DNA of 64,000 nt from Bradyrhizobium diazoefficiens (GCF_016599855.1 NZ_CP067041.1:3906001-3970000); one strand, 5' to 3'; counted from the first letter of the stretch, positions 36,650-45,540 are shown. Numbers and translations are program-made. Notes: a model not told the origin generated them from the letters alone.

Positions 36650-38225
36650 GCGCGAACAACAGATAGATCGCGCAGGTCCACATCGCCTGCCAATTGTCGC
36701 GGCCTTCGTTCAGGATCACGTAGACCGCCGACAGGGCCAGCAGCCCCGCGAACAGCGCTTCCGCGATCGGACGCGCGCCGATCTGGGGCCGGTTCAGCAT
36801 CAACAGCGCGAACGGCACCACGGCCATCGTCAGGGAGGCATAGGGGAAGTCACGGTAGCGCGGATCGAACACGAAGCCGAGCGCGGTCTCGGCCGCGATC
36901 ACCGCCGTCACCGCCAGGGTCAAGCAAAGCACGGCGGAGAGTTTTGACCATTTCCGTCCTTCGCGCGGGCCAAGCAGGTCGAGGAAGGTCGGCAAATTGC
37001 GGCCGATAACGAGCGACTGCGCGCAGAGGATCGGCGAGAGGATGCCGGCGAGCAGCAGCGCACCCCATTGCAGCCAGCCGCCCCAGCCGTAGCTCTCGTA
37101 ATACATTTTGTCGGCGGCGATCCCGAGGAGGATGCCCGCCGATGTCGCGGAGATGCCGACGCCGAGCCAGGCCGAGAAGCGCGGCGTCCAGGGTCGGCGG
37201 CGCAGCGTGAGGCCGGCCACCGCGAACACCAGCACGCTGAGGCCCATGCCCGCGCCCATGTACCATTTCCAGAACGGGAAATTGCTGATCGGCTCGCCCG
37301 GCGGATATTTCAGCTGGCGCCACACGGAATCCATCAGGCCCCAATAGCCGCCGACGGTGCCTTCAAGCCGCCGCTTCCACGGCTGGTCATAGGCCTCGAT
37401 CAGGTTGACGCGAAATTTCTGCGCTTTCGCCAGCCCCAGGATTTCCGAGACGACGCGCGCCTGGTTGGTGCGCGACGGCAACGCTCCTTCGCGCATGCGG
37501 CCTTCGCTCGGCCAGCCGGTCTCGCCGATCAGGATCTCCTTGCCGGGGAACGCCACCGCCATGCGTTCGCGGATCGCCTCGACATGGCTCGCCGCGAATT
37601 TCGCCTTCACCGGCATATCCTCCCAATATGGCAGGATGTGAATGGTGACGAAATCGACGGCGTCATAGACATCGCGGTTCTTCAGCCAGTACTCCCAGAC
37701 GTCGGCATAGGTCACGGGCACGGTGACCTGCGCCTTCACCGAACGGATGATCGCGATGAGGTCCGACGTCGTCATCTCTCCGCGCAGCAGCACTTCGTTG
37801 CCGACGACGAGGGTGGAGATGGTGTCGGGGAATTCCTTGGTGAGGCGGACCGCGGTCGCAACTTGCGCAAAATTTTTGGCGCGGTTGCTGCTGAGCCAGA
37901 TGCCTTGGATCACCTTCAACCCGCCGACCTTGGTCGCGACCGCCGGCACCTGGTCGAGCCCGTTCTCGATCGAGTAGGTGCGGACGCAGTCGGTGATCTG
38001 CTTGAGCTGGCGCAGATCCTGCTCGATCTGGTCGGCCTCGATGTGGGTCCATGGGTTCAGCGGCGTCTGCTCGCCGCGGAACGGCGCATAGGAGACGCAT
38101 TGAACCTTGTCATTGGGGTCGATCGGAGCGCGCGCGAGCGTGATCGGCGTGGCCAGCCACCACCACACGGCAGCAATCGCACCCAGGGAAACGAGCAGGA
38201 GCGCCAGTGGCGTACGAAGTGAAAT
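36609..38225 (-). CDS. ndvC: GH17-like beta-glucan synthesis protein NdvC (beta-1,6 linkage)
   Basis: A membrane protein of ~520-538 residues. An N-terminal anchor precedes a GH17-type (beta/alpha)8 domain (VQCVSYAPFRG; acid/base region LVVGNEVLLRGE; nucleophile region LIGETGWPSEG). About seven C-terminal TM helices follow. In Bradyrhizobium, NdvC (reported ~62 kDa) is needed for beta-(1,6) linkages of periplasmic cyclic glucans. The first GTG in frame (38168) would truncate the signal anchor. An in-frame ATT at 38225 with GGAGGA 8 nt upstream (38234-38239) gives a better N-terminus, and a stop precedes it. I use 38225; the start is uncertain. Confidence 0.82.
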   Translation of the reverse strand: MSLRTPLALLLVSLGAIAAVWWWLATPITLARAPIDPNDKVQCVSYAPFRGEQTPLNPWTHIEADQIEQDLRQLKQITDCVRTYSIENGLDQVPAVATKVGGLKVIQGIWLSSNRAKNFAQVATAVRLTKEFPDTISTLVVGNEVLLRGEMTTSDLIAIIRSVKAQVTVPVTYADVWEYWLKNRDVYDAVDFVTIHILPYWEDMPVKAKFAASHVEAIRERMAVAFPGKEILIGETGWPSEGRMREGALPSRTNQARVVSEILGLAKAQKFRVNLIEAYDQPWKRRLEGTVGGYWGLMDSVWRQLKYPPGEPISNFPFWKWYMGAGMGLSVLVFAVAGLTLRRRPWTPRFSAWLGVGISATSAGILLGIAADKMYYESYGWGGWLQWGALLLAGILSPILCAQSLVIGRNLPTFLDLLGPREGRKWSKLSAVLCLTLAVTAVIAAETALGFVFDPRYRDFPYASLTMAVVPFALLMLNRPQIGARPIAEALFAGLLALSAVYVILNEGRDNWQAMWTCAIYLLFALTLWRARAEQSQG

Positions 38226-38497
38226 CGGTTCCGTCCTCCGCGAAGGGCCCGTCGATTACCTGCTCGCACGCCGTCTGCCAAGGGGGGATGCGCCTTGGCT
38301 GCAGCCTCTCCCCGACGAATTGGACTGCGGCCGTTCGACCGGGCCTTAGGATCGTGACTTTGCTGGACAAAAATCCAAATACAGGCCATGGGATTCCGTG
38401 GGATTTTTCCGCCGCATTGGAGACCCATTTGGACGCCATCACGTCGGCGTCCGCGAGCTCCTCCCATGCGGACGGACGATGAGATATTGGGGAATTC

Positions 38498-39091
38498 ATG
38501 CGGCGACGGGTGTTCGGGTTACGAAATGCGGTCCTGCGGCAGTTCGCCGCCTCGTTGGCCGTCTCCTCCCTTGTCCTCCTGGCCGGCCTCGGTGCCGCCG
38601 CCGCCCAGAGCGGAGCTCCCGCCCCGGATCAGAACAAGGCGGCGGCCCAGCCCGCCGACGCCGCGAAGGATGCAGCCCAGAACCAGCGCCGCACCGACGA
38701 GTTCGCCGAAGCCGCCCAGGTGATTAGCGGTCCCGCCGGCAATCCCGAATGCGTCTGGCTCGGCCGGCGGGTGGTGCGGCTGATGTGGCGGGATGACCTT
38801 GATACCGCGTTCCGCCATCTCGACCTCTACGACCGCTTCGGTTGCCCCGGCGGCCACATCCAGGCCGCGTTCCGCTGCCTGACCCGCTTCGGCGCCCAGA
38901 TCGATCCCAAGGTTGCGGAGACCCTGGACAGCCGTGTGCACGCCTGCTGGATCAATCCGGCCGCCCAGCCGCAGCAGGCGGCGGCCGCGGCGTCCCAGCC
39001 TCCGGCGCAAGCCGCCGGCAATCCGCAAGCGGCGCAGCCGGCCGCAAGCCCCTCACCCGCGGCAAGCCCCTCGCCCACGTCCCCGAAATAG
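38498..39091 (+). CDS. Secreted Ala/Pro-rich protein between ndvC and ndvB; possible NdvD
   Basis: A 197-residue protein with a signal peptide (residues ~1-36, ending AAAAQSG) and a small central domain containing three to four cysteines (GNPECVWLGRRVVRLMWRDD, RFGCPGGHIQAAFRCLTRFG, VHACWIN). A Pro/Ala/Gln C-terminal tail follows. It lies between the divergent ndvC and ndvB, where Bradyrhizobium ndvD has been described. Identity with NdvD rests on position and approximate size, so no symbol is assigned. It probably acts in the periplasm in glucan assembly. Confidence 0.7.
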   Translation: MRRRVFGLRNAVLRQFAASLAVSSLVLLAGLGAAAAQSGAPAPDQNKAAAQPADAAKDAAQNQRRTDEFAEAAQVISGPAGNPECVWLGRRVVRLMWRDDLDTAFRHLDLYDRFGCPGGHIQAAFRCLTRFGAQIDPKVAETLDSRVHACWINPAAQPQQAAAAASQPPAQAAGNPQAAQPAASPSPAASPSPTSPK

Positions 39092-39304
39092 CCGCGATCG
39101 TTTCAGCCTCTGTTCAGGAACGATCGGCGATAGAGGCGGTTGGCACTGCCGCACTCCCAAAAAGGCCATGCCCTCATAAGGACATGAGGCCATGACAGTT
39201 GAGAAACCGCGCGGCAGAGATATGCTCCCTTTGCCGCGGACTTGGTCGGATCTTGGGGTCGGATCCGCTTCCCTGCCTCCTCAGCCCCTTTTGGTTTAGC
39301 CGCG

Positions 39305-41971
39305 ATGCGCGTTGTCGCCGCCGTTCTGTTGCTTGTGTCCGTGCTCCACGCCGGCATCTGGGGAGTCTTGCGCGACAAGGAGCCCGCGCCGGACTTCAAA
39401 GGCCTGTTGCCCAGCGTCTCCTACGCGCCATTCGAAGGCTCGGCCCATCCGGATGTCGACAACATTCCGACCGTCGAGAAAATTCGCGCCGACCTGAAGA
39501 CGCTCTCGACGATGACGCGCGCGATCCGCCTCTATTCGTCGACGGGCGGCGTGGAACTGGTACCGCCAATTGCGGCCGAGTTCGGCCTCAAGGTCACCGT
39601 CGGCGCCTGGATCGACAAGGACCCGGATCGCAACGAGCGCGAGATCAAGGCTGCGATCGAACTCGCGCGCAAGAACAGCAACGTCAACGGCGTCGTGGTC
39701 GGAAACGAGGTGATCTATCGCGGCGAACAGAAGGTCGAAGATCTCATCGAGATGATCAAGAAGGTGAAGAGCGCGGTGCGCGTGCCCGTCACCACCGGTG
39801 AGATATGGAACATCTGGCGCGACAACCCCGATCTCGCCTCCAACGTCGACTTCATCGCTGCCCACGTCCTGCCCTATTGGGAGAACTTCCGCTCGGACCA
39901 GGCGGTCGACCAGGCCGTCGATCGCTACAATCTGCTGCGCAATCTGTTCCCCGGCAAGCGCATCGTGATCGCCGAGTTCGGCTGGCCGAGCGCGGGATAC
40001 AATCTGCGCAACGCCGACCCCGGTCCGTTCCAGCAGGCGCTGACGCTGCGCAACTTCGTCAGCCGCGCCGAAGCCCTCGGCATGGAATACAATATCGTCG
40101 AAGCGATCGATCAGCCCTGGAAATATTTCGAAGGCGGCGTCGGCCCGTATTGGGGCATCCTCAACGCCAACCGTGAGCCGAAATTCGCCTGGACCGGGCC
40201 GGTCGAGAATCCCGATTACTGGAAGCTGATGGGAATCGCGCTTCTGGTCGGCATCCTGCTGTCCTTACCGATTCTGCGGCTGGAGCAGCCGACCGCGCGG
40301 CAGGTCTTTCTGCTGTCGGCCACCGCCAACGGCGTCGGCGCCTGGGCCGCGACCGTGTTCGCGTTCTGGAACGGGCACTACTTCATCTTCGGCTCGGCGT
40401 TCGCGCTGACGCTCGGCATGATCCTGCTGGTGCCGCTGGTGCTGATCGCGATGGCGCGCGTCGACGAGATCGCGGCTGTCGCGTTCGGTCGGCCGCCGCA
40501 GCGGCTGCTCGCCAAGGGCAAGCCGGTCGAGAACGTGCCCGAGGATTACTACCCGAAGGTCTCGATCCACATTCCTGCTTATTTCGAGCCGGTCGAGATG
40601 CTCAAGCAGACGCTCGATGCGTTGTCGCGGCTGAACTATCCGAACTACGAATGCGTGGTCATCATCAACAACACGCCCGATCCAGCCTTCTGGCAGCCGA
40701 TCCAGGACCATTGCCGCGCGCTCGGTGAACGCTTCAAGTTCATCAACGCCGAGAAGGTGCAGGGTTTTAAAGCGGGCGCGCTGCGGATCGCGATGGACCG
40801 CACTGCCGTCGACGCCGAGATCATCGGCATTCTCGATGCCGACTATGTCGTCGACCCTGATTGGCTCAGGGATCTCGTGCCAGCTTTCGCCGATCCGCGC
40901 GTCGGCCTGGTGCAGGCGCCGCAGGAGCATCGCGACGGCGATCTGTCGATCATGCATTACATCATGAACGGCGAATATGCCGGCTTCTTCGACATCGGCA
41001 TGGTTCAGCGCAACGAGCTCAACGCCGTCATCGTGCACGGCACGATGTGCCTGATCCGCCGCGCCGCGATGGACATGGCCGGCGGCTGGTCATCCGACAC
41101 GATCTGCGAAGACTCGGACCTCGGCCTTGCGATCCAGGAGCTCGGCTGGACCACGCATTACACGAACCACCGCTACGGCAAGGGACTGCTGCCCGACACC
41201 TACGAGGCCTTCAAGAAGCAGCGTCACCGCTGGGCCTATGGCGGCCTGCAGATCGTGAAGAAGCACTGGCGGCAGTTCCTGCCTGGCAGGAGCCGGCTGA
41301 CGCCCGACCAGAAGCGCGAATATGGTCTGGGCTGGCTCAACTGGCTCGGGGCCGAAAGCCTCGGCGTGGTCGTGGCGCTGCTCAACCTCGTCTGGGTGCC
41401 GATCGTCGCCTTTGCCGACATCGCCATCCCCGACAAGATCCTGACGCTGCCGATCATCGGCGCCTTCATCGTCTCGTTGGTCCACTTCCTGTCGATGTAC
41501 CGCGCGCGTGTCGCGATCAAGCCCGGCCAGATGCTGGGCGCGATGATCGCCGCGATGAGCGTGCAATGGACGGTGTCGCGCGCGGTCGCGCAGGGCCTGA
41601 TCACCGAGCATATCGCCTTCGCGCGCACCTCCAAGGGGGGCCTGTCCAGAATGTCCATCGAGTTCCAGGCGTTCTGGGAGGCCGTGATCGGTGCCCTGCT
41701 CCTGATCGGCTCTGGCGTGCTGATCGCCTCCAACAGTTTTCGGCAGATCACCGAGATCTACATCTTCGCCGGCGTCCTGGTGCTGCAAAGTCTGCCGTTC
41801 CTGGCCGCGGTCGCGATTGCCATCCTCGAGCTCAGCCGCATCAACTCGTTCCAGTTCTGGCGCGACAGCGCGATCCGCACCGCCGAGCTGATCGGCCTGC
41901 GCCCGGTCGCGCTGCCGACATCAGGCAACCCGCAACCGGTACCGAGCGAGGTGCGGCGGGAGGCGAACTGA
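39305..41971 (+). CDS. ndvB: Cyclic beta-glucan synthase NdvB (GH17 domain fused to GT2)
   Basis: An 888-residue membrane enzyme. An N-terminal signal anchor (MRVVAAVLLLVSVLHAG) precedes a GH17-like domain (VSYAPFEG, VVVGNEVIYRGE, IVIAEFGWPSAG). Two TM helices follow, then a GT2 domain (IHIPAYFEPVEML, GILDADYVVDPDWL, VHGTMCLIRRAAM, KKQRHRWAYGG = QxxRW), then about five TM helices. It polymerises UDP-glucose into beta-(1,3) glucan; the GH17 part may transglycosylate and cyclise. B. japonicum NdvB is ~102 kDa, consistent with this length. The start is chosen at the signal anchor rather than 63 bp upstream. Confidence 0.88.
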   Translation: MRVVAAVLLLVSVLHAGIWGVLRDKEPAPDFKGLLPSVSYAPFEGSAHPDVDNIPTVEKIRADLKTLSTMTRAIRLYSSTGGVELVPPIAAEFGLKVTVGAWIDKDPDRNEREIKAAIELARKNSNVNGVVVGNEVIYRGEQKVEDLIEMIKKVKSAVRVPVTTGEIWNIWRDNPDLASNVDFIAAHVLPYWENFRSDQAVDQAVDRYNLLRNLFPGKRIVIAEFGWPSAGYNLRNADPGPFQQALTLRNFVSRAEALGMEYNIVEAIDQPWKYFEGGVGPYWGILNANREPKFAWTGPVENPDYWKLMGIALLVGILLSLPILRLEQPTARQVFLLSATANGVGAWAATVFAFWNGHYFIFGSAFALTLGMILLVPLVLIAMARVDEIAAVAFGRPPQRLLAKGKPVENVPEDYYPKVSIHIPAYFEPVEMLKQTLDALSRLNYPNYECVVIINNTPDPAFWQPIQDHCRALGERFKFINAEKVQGFKAGALRIAMDRTAVDAEIIGILDADYVVDPDWLRDLVPAFADPRVGLVQAPQEHRDGDLSIMHYIMNGEYAGFFDIGMVQRNELNAVIVHGTMCLIRRAAMDMAGGWSSDTICEDSDLGLAIQELGWTTHYTNHRYGKGLLPDTYEAFKKQRHRWAYGGLQIVKKHWRQFLPGRSRLTPDQKREYGLGWLNWLGAESLGVVVALLNLVWVPIVAFADIAIPDKILTLPIIGAFIVSLVHFLSMYRARVAIKPGQMLGAMIAAMSVQWTVSRAVAQGLITEHIAFARTSKGGLSRMSIEFQAFWEAVIGALLLIGSGVLIASNSFRQITEIYIFAGVLVLQSLPFLAAVAIAILELSRINSFQFWRDSAIRTAELIGLRPVALPTSGNPQPVPSEVRREAN

Positions 41972-42243
41972 CTTCGACGTGGATGACGGGTCACCAATCG
42001 GCTTGAAAATCCCCGGCTAAGCAGCGGAAACTTCGGACGAATTCGGACCTCCGGCACGATCTTCGGCAACCGCACTCGCTATTGACCTCAGCGCCCCATC
42101 CCCCTACACAGCGCGAGCCGACAGCATGGTCCGGAAACAGCCGGTTTTCCCCGCAGCGCTTCAGTCAAACGCCGCGGCAAGACATGCTTCTCGAATGTCC
42201 GAAGACGATGGCGATCGATCTCTAAAGCCATCAGCGGCCATGG

Positions 42244-42319
42244 GAGCGCGTAGCTCAGCCGGTAGAGCACGTGACTTTTAATCACGGGGTCCTGGGTTCG
42301 AGCCCCAGCGCGCTCACCA
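42244..42319 (+). tRNA. tRNA-Lys (anticodon TTT), CCA encoded
   Basis: A cloverleaf is readable: acceptor GAGCGCG (42244-42250) with CGCGCTC, the D-loop stretch AGCTCAGCCGGTAGAGC, the anticodon arm GTGACTTTTAATCAC with anticodon TTT, the T-arm CTGGGTTCGAGCCCCAG, and terminal ACCA. The 3' end marks the start of an accessory region, as expected for an integration site. No exact copy of the tRNA 3' end was noticed elsewhere in the window. Confidence 0.95.
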
Positions 42320-42549
42320 AGCAAAATCAATAGCTTACGGCAAATTTTCCAGAGGCTGAAAAAGCGCTGTGTGGGCGCTGTGTTGGCAAATCGATTGCCA
42401 ATCTCGCGGTCAGAAATCTCTGCCCGATAGTTGTTCGCCATGACGAGCAAGCGGGCGCGCTCCTCTGGCATAGCCGCCTGCCCTGCCAAATCCAGACAGA
42501 TGCGCTCGAAGCGCGCGAGCTCGTCGATGTCGTGCTGATGTCGTCCCAT
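42320..42549 (-). pseudogene. Truncated small helical protein gene abutting tRNA-Lys
   Basis: From the ATG at 42549 (MGRHQHDIDELARFERICLD) about 45 residues read like a conserved small helical Bradyrhizobium protein (EERARLLVMANNYRAEI). No stop follows: the frame continues through unrelated sequence and then antisense through the tRNA. The natural 3' end therefore appears to have been lost, probably by insertion at the tRNA. It is related in style to the 61-residue gene at 44786-44971. Confidence 0.5.
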
Positions 42550-42666
42550 GCGGCGGATCAGACTCCCGCGGGCAGCCACTCGTCAAGGCTGTTGATCCGT
42601 AAGTTTCCCGCCTGGCGAAGTCCCCGCCGAGTCGTTCACGTCTACCCAGCCCGTGATATCGTTGCC

Positions 42667-43020
42667 ATGCAAAGGTTGATCGGCGAGCAGCACAAGCGGT
42701 TGTTTGTGATCGCCGGTACGGAATACTTCCCTGAGGAGTCAGTGGTGCCAGTCCAGAACGACACCGAAGTTTTCTATGCGGTTCGTGTCGATCCCCGAAC
42801 CCGAGAACAGGACAGAACCGATCCGCGGATGGGCACTCGCGAAGCGATCCACAAGCGTGGCCTGCAAGCCGACCCAGTGTCCCGATCCTTTTGCCCTCAT
42901 CAGTGGCTTGACGCCGATGGGTTCGTCAATCAGGAGCTAGCGAGACTGCATCCATATTCGCATCAACTACCGGATGGCCCGACGGGGTTTGCCACGGCGA
43001 TGGGGGCGACGCCACCATAG
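42667..43020 (+). CDS. Hypothetical protein, possibly a remnant
   Basis: An open frame with two possible starts (42667 MQRLIGEQHKRLF; 42829 MGTREAIHKRGLQ). The segment TREAIHKRGLQADPVSRSFCPHQWLDADGFVN looks like a folded small protein, while flanking parts do not. No strong ribosome site. I do not recognise a family; it may be two fragments joined by chance. The following 300 bp to 43317 hold no convincing gene. Confidence 0.3.
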   Translation: MQRLIGEQHKRLFVIAGTEYFPEESVVPVQNDTEVFYAVRVDPRTREQDRTDPRMGTREAIHKRGLQADPVSRSFCPHQWLDADGFVNQELARLHPYSHQLPDGPTGFATAMGATPP

Positions 43021-43244
43021 CTGAGGCCGTCCAGGCCGAGCTCGTCGAGCTGGATCGTTTCCGCAGATACTCGGCCACACGCGCCCTTGATCGACGCGGT
43101 AGACGGGTATGCGGAGCAGATCACCGGCGACCGAACTGCGCTACATGCGAAGTCATCGAGCATTGGCCCCCAGCGCTGATGACCCGGTGCCGCGAGTTCG
43201 ACGAGCCCATACTGCTGCCCGGCCACGGCTCGATCTCCGTCCAT

Positions 43245-43266
43245 TTTTCCCGGATTGATTCACATA
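43245..43266 (+). promoter_or_regulatory. Upstream element shared by a duplicated small gene (copy 1)
   Basis: TTTTCCCGGATTGATTCACAT (last 21 nt of the interval) lies 52 nt before the TTG start at 43318. A 19/21 copy occurs at 45270-45290 before the paralogous gene, and a partial copy (TTTTCCCGAATAATTC) at 44995-45010. It may be a promoter, an operator, or duplicated flanking sequence. Confidence 0.4.
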
Positions 43267-43317
43267 ACCGTAGGAATAGGCGTGGCCTACTTGCGCAGGG
43301 GCACTAGGAGGACGTTC

Positions 43318-43506
43318 TTGACCGACAGTGCCGCGCCTCAGAACAGATTTCTCATTCGGATGGGAGGCCTCGGTTGGATGGTCTACGATCGAGAGCGCAA
43401 AGGCCCGGCGATGGTCGGGACCGAGTTCGCAGCCAATCTGACGAAGGAGCAGGCAGAGCGAGCCTACGAAATCCTCACAGGGGCAGCACGCGAACCTGAA
43501 CACTAG
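43318..43506 (+). CDS. Small conserved protein, paralogue 1 (TTG start)
   Basis: A 62-residue protein with core RMGGLGWMVYDRERKGPAMV and helix LTKEQAERAYEILTGAA. A near-identical paralogue is encoded at 45358-45540. Both start at TTG: here AGGAGG lies 6 nt before TTG 43318, and the alignment of the two N-termini (TDSAAPQNRFLIR / SDRAPAQSRFVVR) supports this. Function unknown; soluble, no motif. Confidence 0.65.
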   Translation: MTDSAAPQNRFLIRMGGLGWMVYDRERKGPAMVGTEFAANLTKEQAERAYEILTGAAREPEH

Positions 43507-44194
43507 ACCACGGAAGAGGCCCGCCAGCGTGAACCGGCGGGCTCTCTCTCGAGACAAGCCGCGCCTAGTCCGGTGGGTGTCCCAAATTTAATCCGGGCTC
43601 CGTATCATTTGAGACATTCAGCGCGAGTCGGTCGGCAGACGATATCAACCGGCGTACTACCGCTGGTGGTGCGTCGGGCGGCCCTGGTGCGTCCATAGCC
43701 AGCCCCGGGACGCCCGGGGTCGTTCCGTGTGATTCATAAATGTTAGTGCAGGAACATCGTTCACGATGAACCTTGTGGATACCGGGGCTGGCGCCTTTCA
43801 TCCCGGATTTATTGAGACCCGGTAGGGCCGCTGTTGTAGAGCAGCGGCCCTTGTTCTTGAGGCGCCCCGCGGGTACCGGCGCCCAGGCTCGTTACCTCCT
43901 CGGCCGCCGGCGGTGCGTCATCAGCCGTTGCCGGTCGCGCTTCCTGTGCATTCGGCGCCGGCGCTTCATTGGTCGCGCTCCGCTAGAAGCGACTGATCTG
44001 GATCGTGAACTTACGGTGACAATGCACTGAACTCATCTTGCTAGTGGCCTCGCCAAACAGCTCCTGTAAGGCAATTTCATGCACCGTCACCGTAATTGCC
44101 GTAATTGATCACGCTCGCCGCAGGCATAGGAACGTTTCCATGCGCGGGGACTCTTACAGCCGCAATCGATCCTGAGTGGCTCGTGGATCGAACG
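43507..44194. other. Long stretch without a supported gene
   Basis: A 688-bp region. It contains a 10-bp inverted repeat TGTCCCAAAT / ATTTGAGACA (43578-43587 and 43607-43616) and a strong hairpin (43824-43851). Several Arg-rich open frames on both strands lack ribosome sites and are not supported. Confidence 0.6.
43824..43857 (+). terminator. Hairpin, possible terminator
   Basis: AGGGCCGCTG (43824-43833) pairs perfectly with CAGCGGCCCT (43842-43851) around an 8-nt loop; TGTTCTT follows. It is >300 bp from the nearest upstream gene on +, so it may end an unrecognised transcript. Confidence 0.5.
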
Positions 44195-44353
44195 ATGGAA
44201 AAAGCCGTTGCCTATGCCATCTCAGCGCTCCTTGTGGGCTTCGGTGCCTGGATACTCGTCGTTGGCCTTTCCTCTAGCTCGCCGGCCCTTTGGACCCTCG
44301 TCGCGCTGGTCCCGATCACAATTGGAATCGTGAGCGCTTTTGGCCCGATGTGA
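44195..44353 (+). CDS. Two-TM small membrane peptide
   Basis: A 52-residue protein starting MEKAVAYAISALLVGFGAWI at 44195 with two hydrophobic helices (~8-25 and ~31-50). A longer frame from 44105 is possible but less hydrophobic and has no better start. Small membrane peptides of this type recur in Bradyrhizobium accessory DNA. Function unknown. Confidence 0.55.
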   Translation: MEKAVAYAISALLVGFGAWILVVGLSSSSPALWTLVALVPITIGIVSAFGPM

Positions 44354-44451
44354 CTTGATGGGGACAATTGGGGATGGGTCAGCGCGTCTGCATTTTCCGA
44401 ATCGAGATTCTGTGGTCGCTCCGCTGATGCGTCGCATTCGGGGGTGTAGGC

Positions 44452-44610
44452 GTGAGCCAGTTTCTATCGATGCTGCTGCTAGTTGCCGCCGTCTTTCTGA
44501 CTGTCTGCTTCGGAGTGGCGGCCTGGCGCCTCTCTGACGAGAAGGGTCTCGACGTCACTGGCCAAATCACGCGTCAGTCCTATGGATGGAGGGCGCCTCC
44601 GACCCGGTAA
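44452..44610 (+). CDS. One-TM small peptide (GTG start)
   Basis: GTG 44452 to TAA 44608-44610 encodes 52 residues: an N-terminal transmembrane helix (LSMLLLVAAVFLTVCFGVAAW) and a polar tail (RLSDEKGLDVTGQ, ending APPTR). GGGGGTGTAG precedes the GTG. It follows the two-TM peptide by 98 bp on the same strand. The helix and ribosome site support it; no homology is claimed. Confidence 0.45.
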   Translation: MSQFLSMLLLVAAVFLTVCFGVAAWRLSDEKGLDVTGQITRQSYGWRAPPTR

Positions 44611-44785
44611 CCCCTGGCACTCGCCCTGCGCCGCCGCCCGGCGACCATCTTCGTAGACACGGTTGTAAGTCGACGGCGCATCGGTATCGACGCCATGCAT
44701 CTCCCTCGGCCCTTGCCGCTCATCCGATGGAGCAGGAATCCGTGCAGAGCATCTTGCCCACACAGAGGTCACCACCGACGGAGCC

Positions 44786-44971
44786 TTACGGTCCAGCGCC
44801 TTTGTGCCGCTCCAGTATCGCCAGTTCGACGTGTTCCGCGAGTACGGTCAGATGATTGGCCAGCCGATCAAACAGCTCGCGCTTGGCTTTGTCGGTCGCA
44901 AGATCGCGGATCAGTGCGCACTCAGCTGCGTCCGTGCGCAACTTCTCTAGGTGAGCCTGGTAGTCTTTCAT
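44786..44971 (-). CDS. Small helical hypothetical protein
   Basis: A 61-residue, charged, mostly helical protein (MKDYQAHLEKLRTDAAECAL, then DLATDKAKRELFDRLANHLTVLAEHVELAI). It resembles small proteins common in Bradyrhizobium. It starts at 44971; a frame extension adds five residues. No signal peptide. Function unknown. Confidence 0.6.
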   Translation of the reverse strand: MKDYQAHLEKLRTDAAECALIRDLATDKAKRELFDRLANHLTVLAEHVELAILERHKGAGP

Positions 44972-45357
44972 GGCTCGTCGCCCCAATTGCCATTTTTTCC
45001 CGAATAATTCGCCCGAGAAATTGCAGAGTCAATCTGGCTCGCGGAGGAGACCCGGGAAGGCTCTCGCCGTTCTCGCCTCTCGACAGAGTCGCAAGATGGC
45101 CCCGGCCGTGGGGGCTTTTGGGGTGTAAGGGCCGGGGCCACTGGAGGTGCTCGGCCTTTGGGGAAGGCCCAAGCAGGTGCGAGCTTACACCTAGATTGAA
45201 GCGCTGCTCTGTTCGTTTCAGCACATTCGGCGATGTTTTCCGGGCAGGAACACGCCGAATATTGCCTGGTTTTCCCGATTTGATTCACATGGGCAAATGT
45301 GTTCGATGAAGTGGCGTGGCTTACTCCGCCAATCGCAGCAAGTAACGGGGGCCATCC
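44972..45357. other. Intergenic region with repeated element
   Basis: A 386-bp gap between divergently transcribed small genes. It carries the partial (44995-45010) and second (45270-45290) copies of the TTTTCCCG...ATTC element also found at 43245-43266. No other gene is supported. Confidence 0.5.
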
Positions 45358-45540
45358 TTGAGTGACAGAGCGCCGGCGCAGAGCAGGTTTGTGGTTCGGA
45401 TGGGAGGCCTCGGCTGGATGGTTTACGATCGAGAGCGCAAGGGTCCGGCGCTGATTGGAATCGACGTGGCGGCCAATTTGACGAGGGAACAAGCAGAACG
45501 AGCGTATCGCATCCTCTCTGGCTCAGCGGAGGAAAATTGA
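45358..45540 (+). CDS. Small conserved protein, paralogue 2 (TTG start)
   Basis: A 60-residue paralogue of the 43318 gene: core RMGGLGWMVYDRERKGPALIG and helix LTREQAERAYRILSGSAEEN. It starts at TTG 45358 with CGGGGG about 7 nt upstream. Conservation of the protein core with divergence in both ends suggests both copies are or were functional. Function unknown. Confidence 0.65.
   Translation: MSDRAPAQSRFVVRMGGLGWMVYDRERKGPALIGIDVAANLTREQAERAYRILSGSAEEN

Noticed and set aside
42088..42319. Open frame on the minus strand across the tRNA
   Set aside because: The peptide (GERAGARTQDPVIKSHV) is the usual antisense translation of a tRNA and is not coding.
43892..43969. A second Arg-rich 25-codon frame (minus strand) followed by the hairpin 43851-43824, resembling the argD leader
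   Set aside because: No biosynthetic gene follows on that strand, there is no promoter or ribosome site, and the alternative frames through the same GC-rich repeat-like DNA are equally open.
44479..44700. Minus-strand frame with MHGVDTDAPSTYNRVYEDGR, resembling a small ribosome-modulation-type protein
   Set aside because: It runs antisense to the one-TM peptide gene, changes composition after ~28 residues and has no clear ribosome site; at most a remnant.
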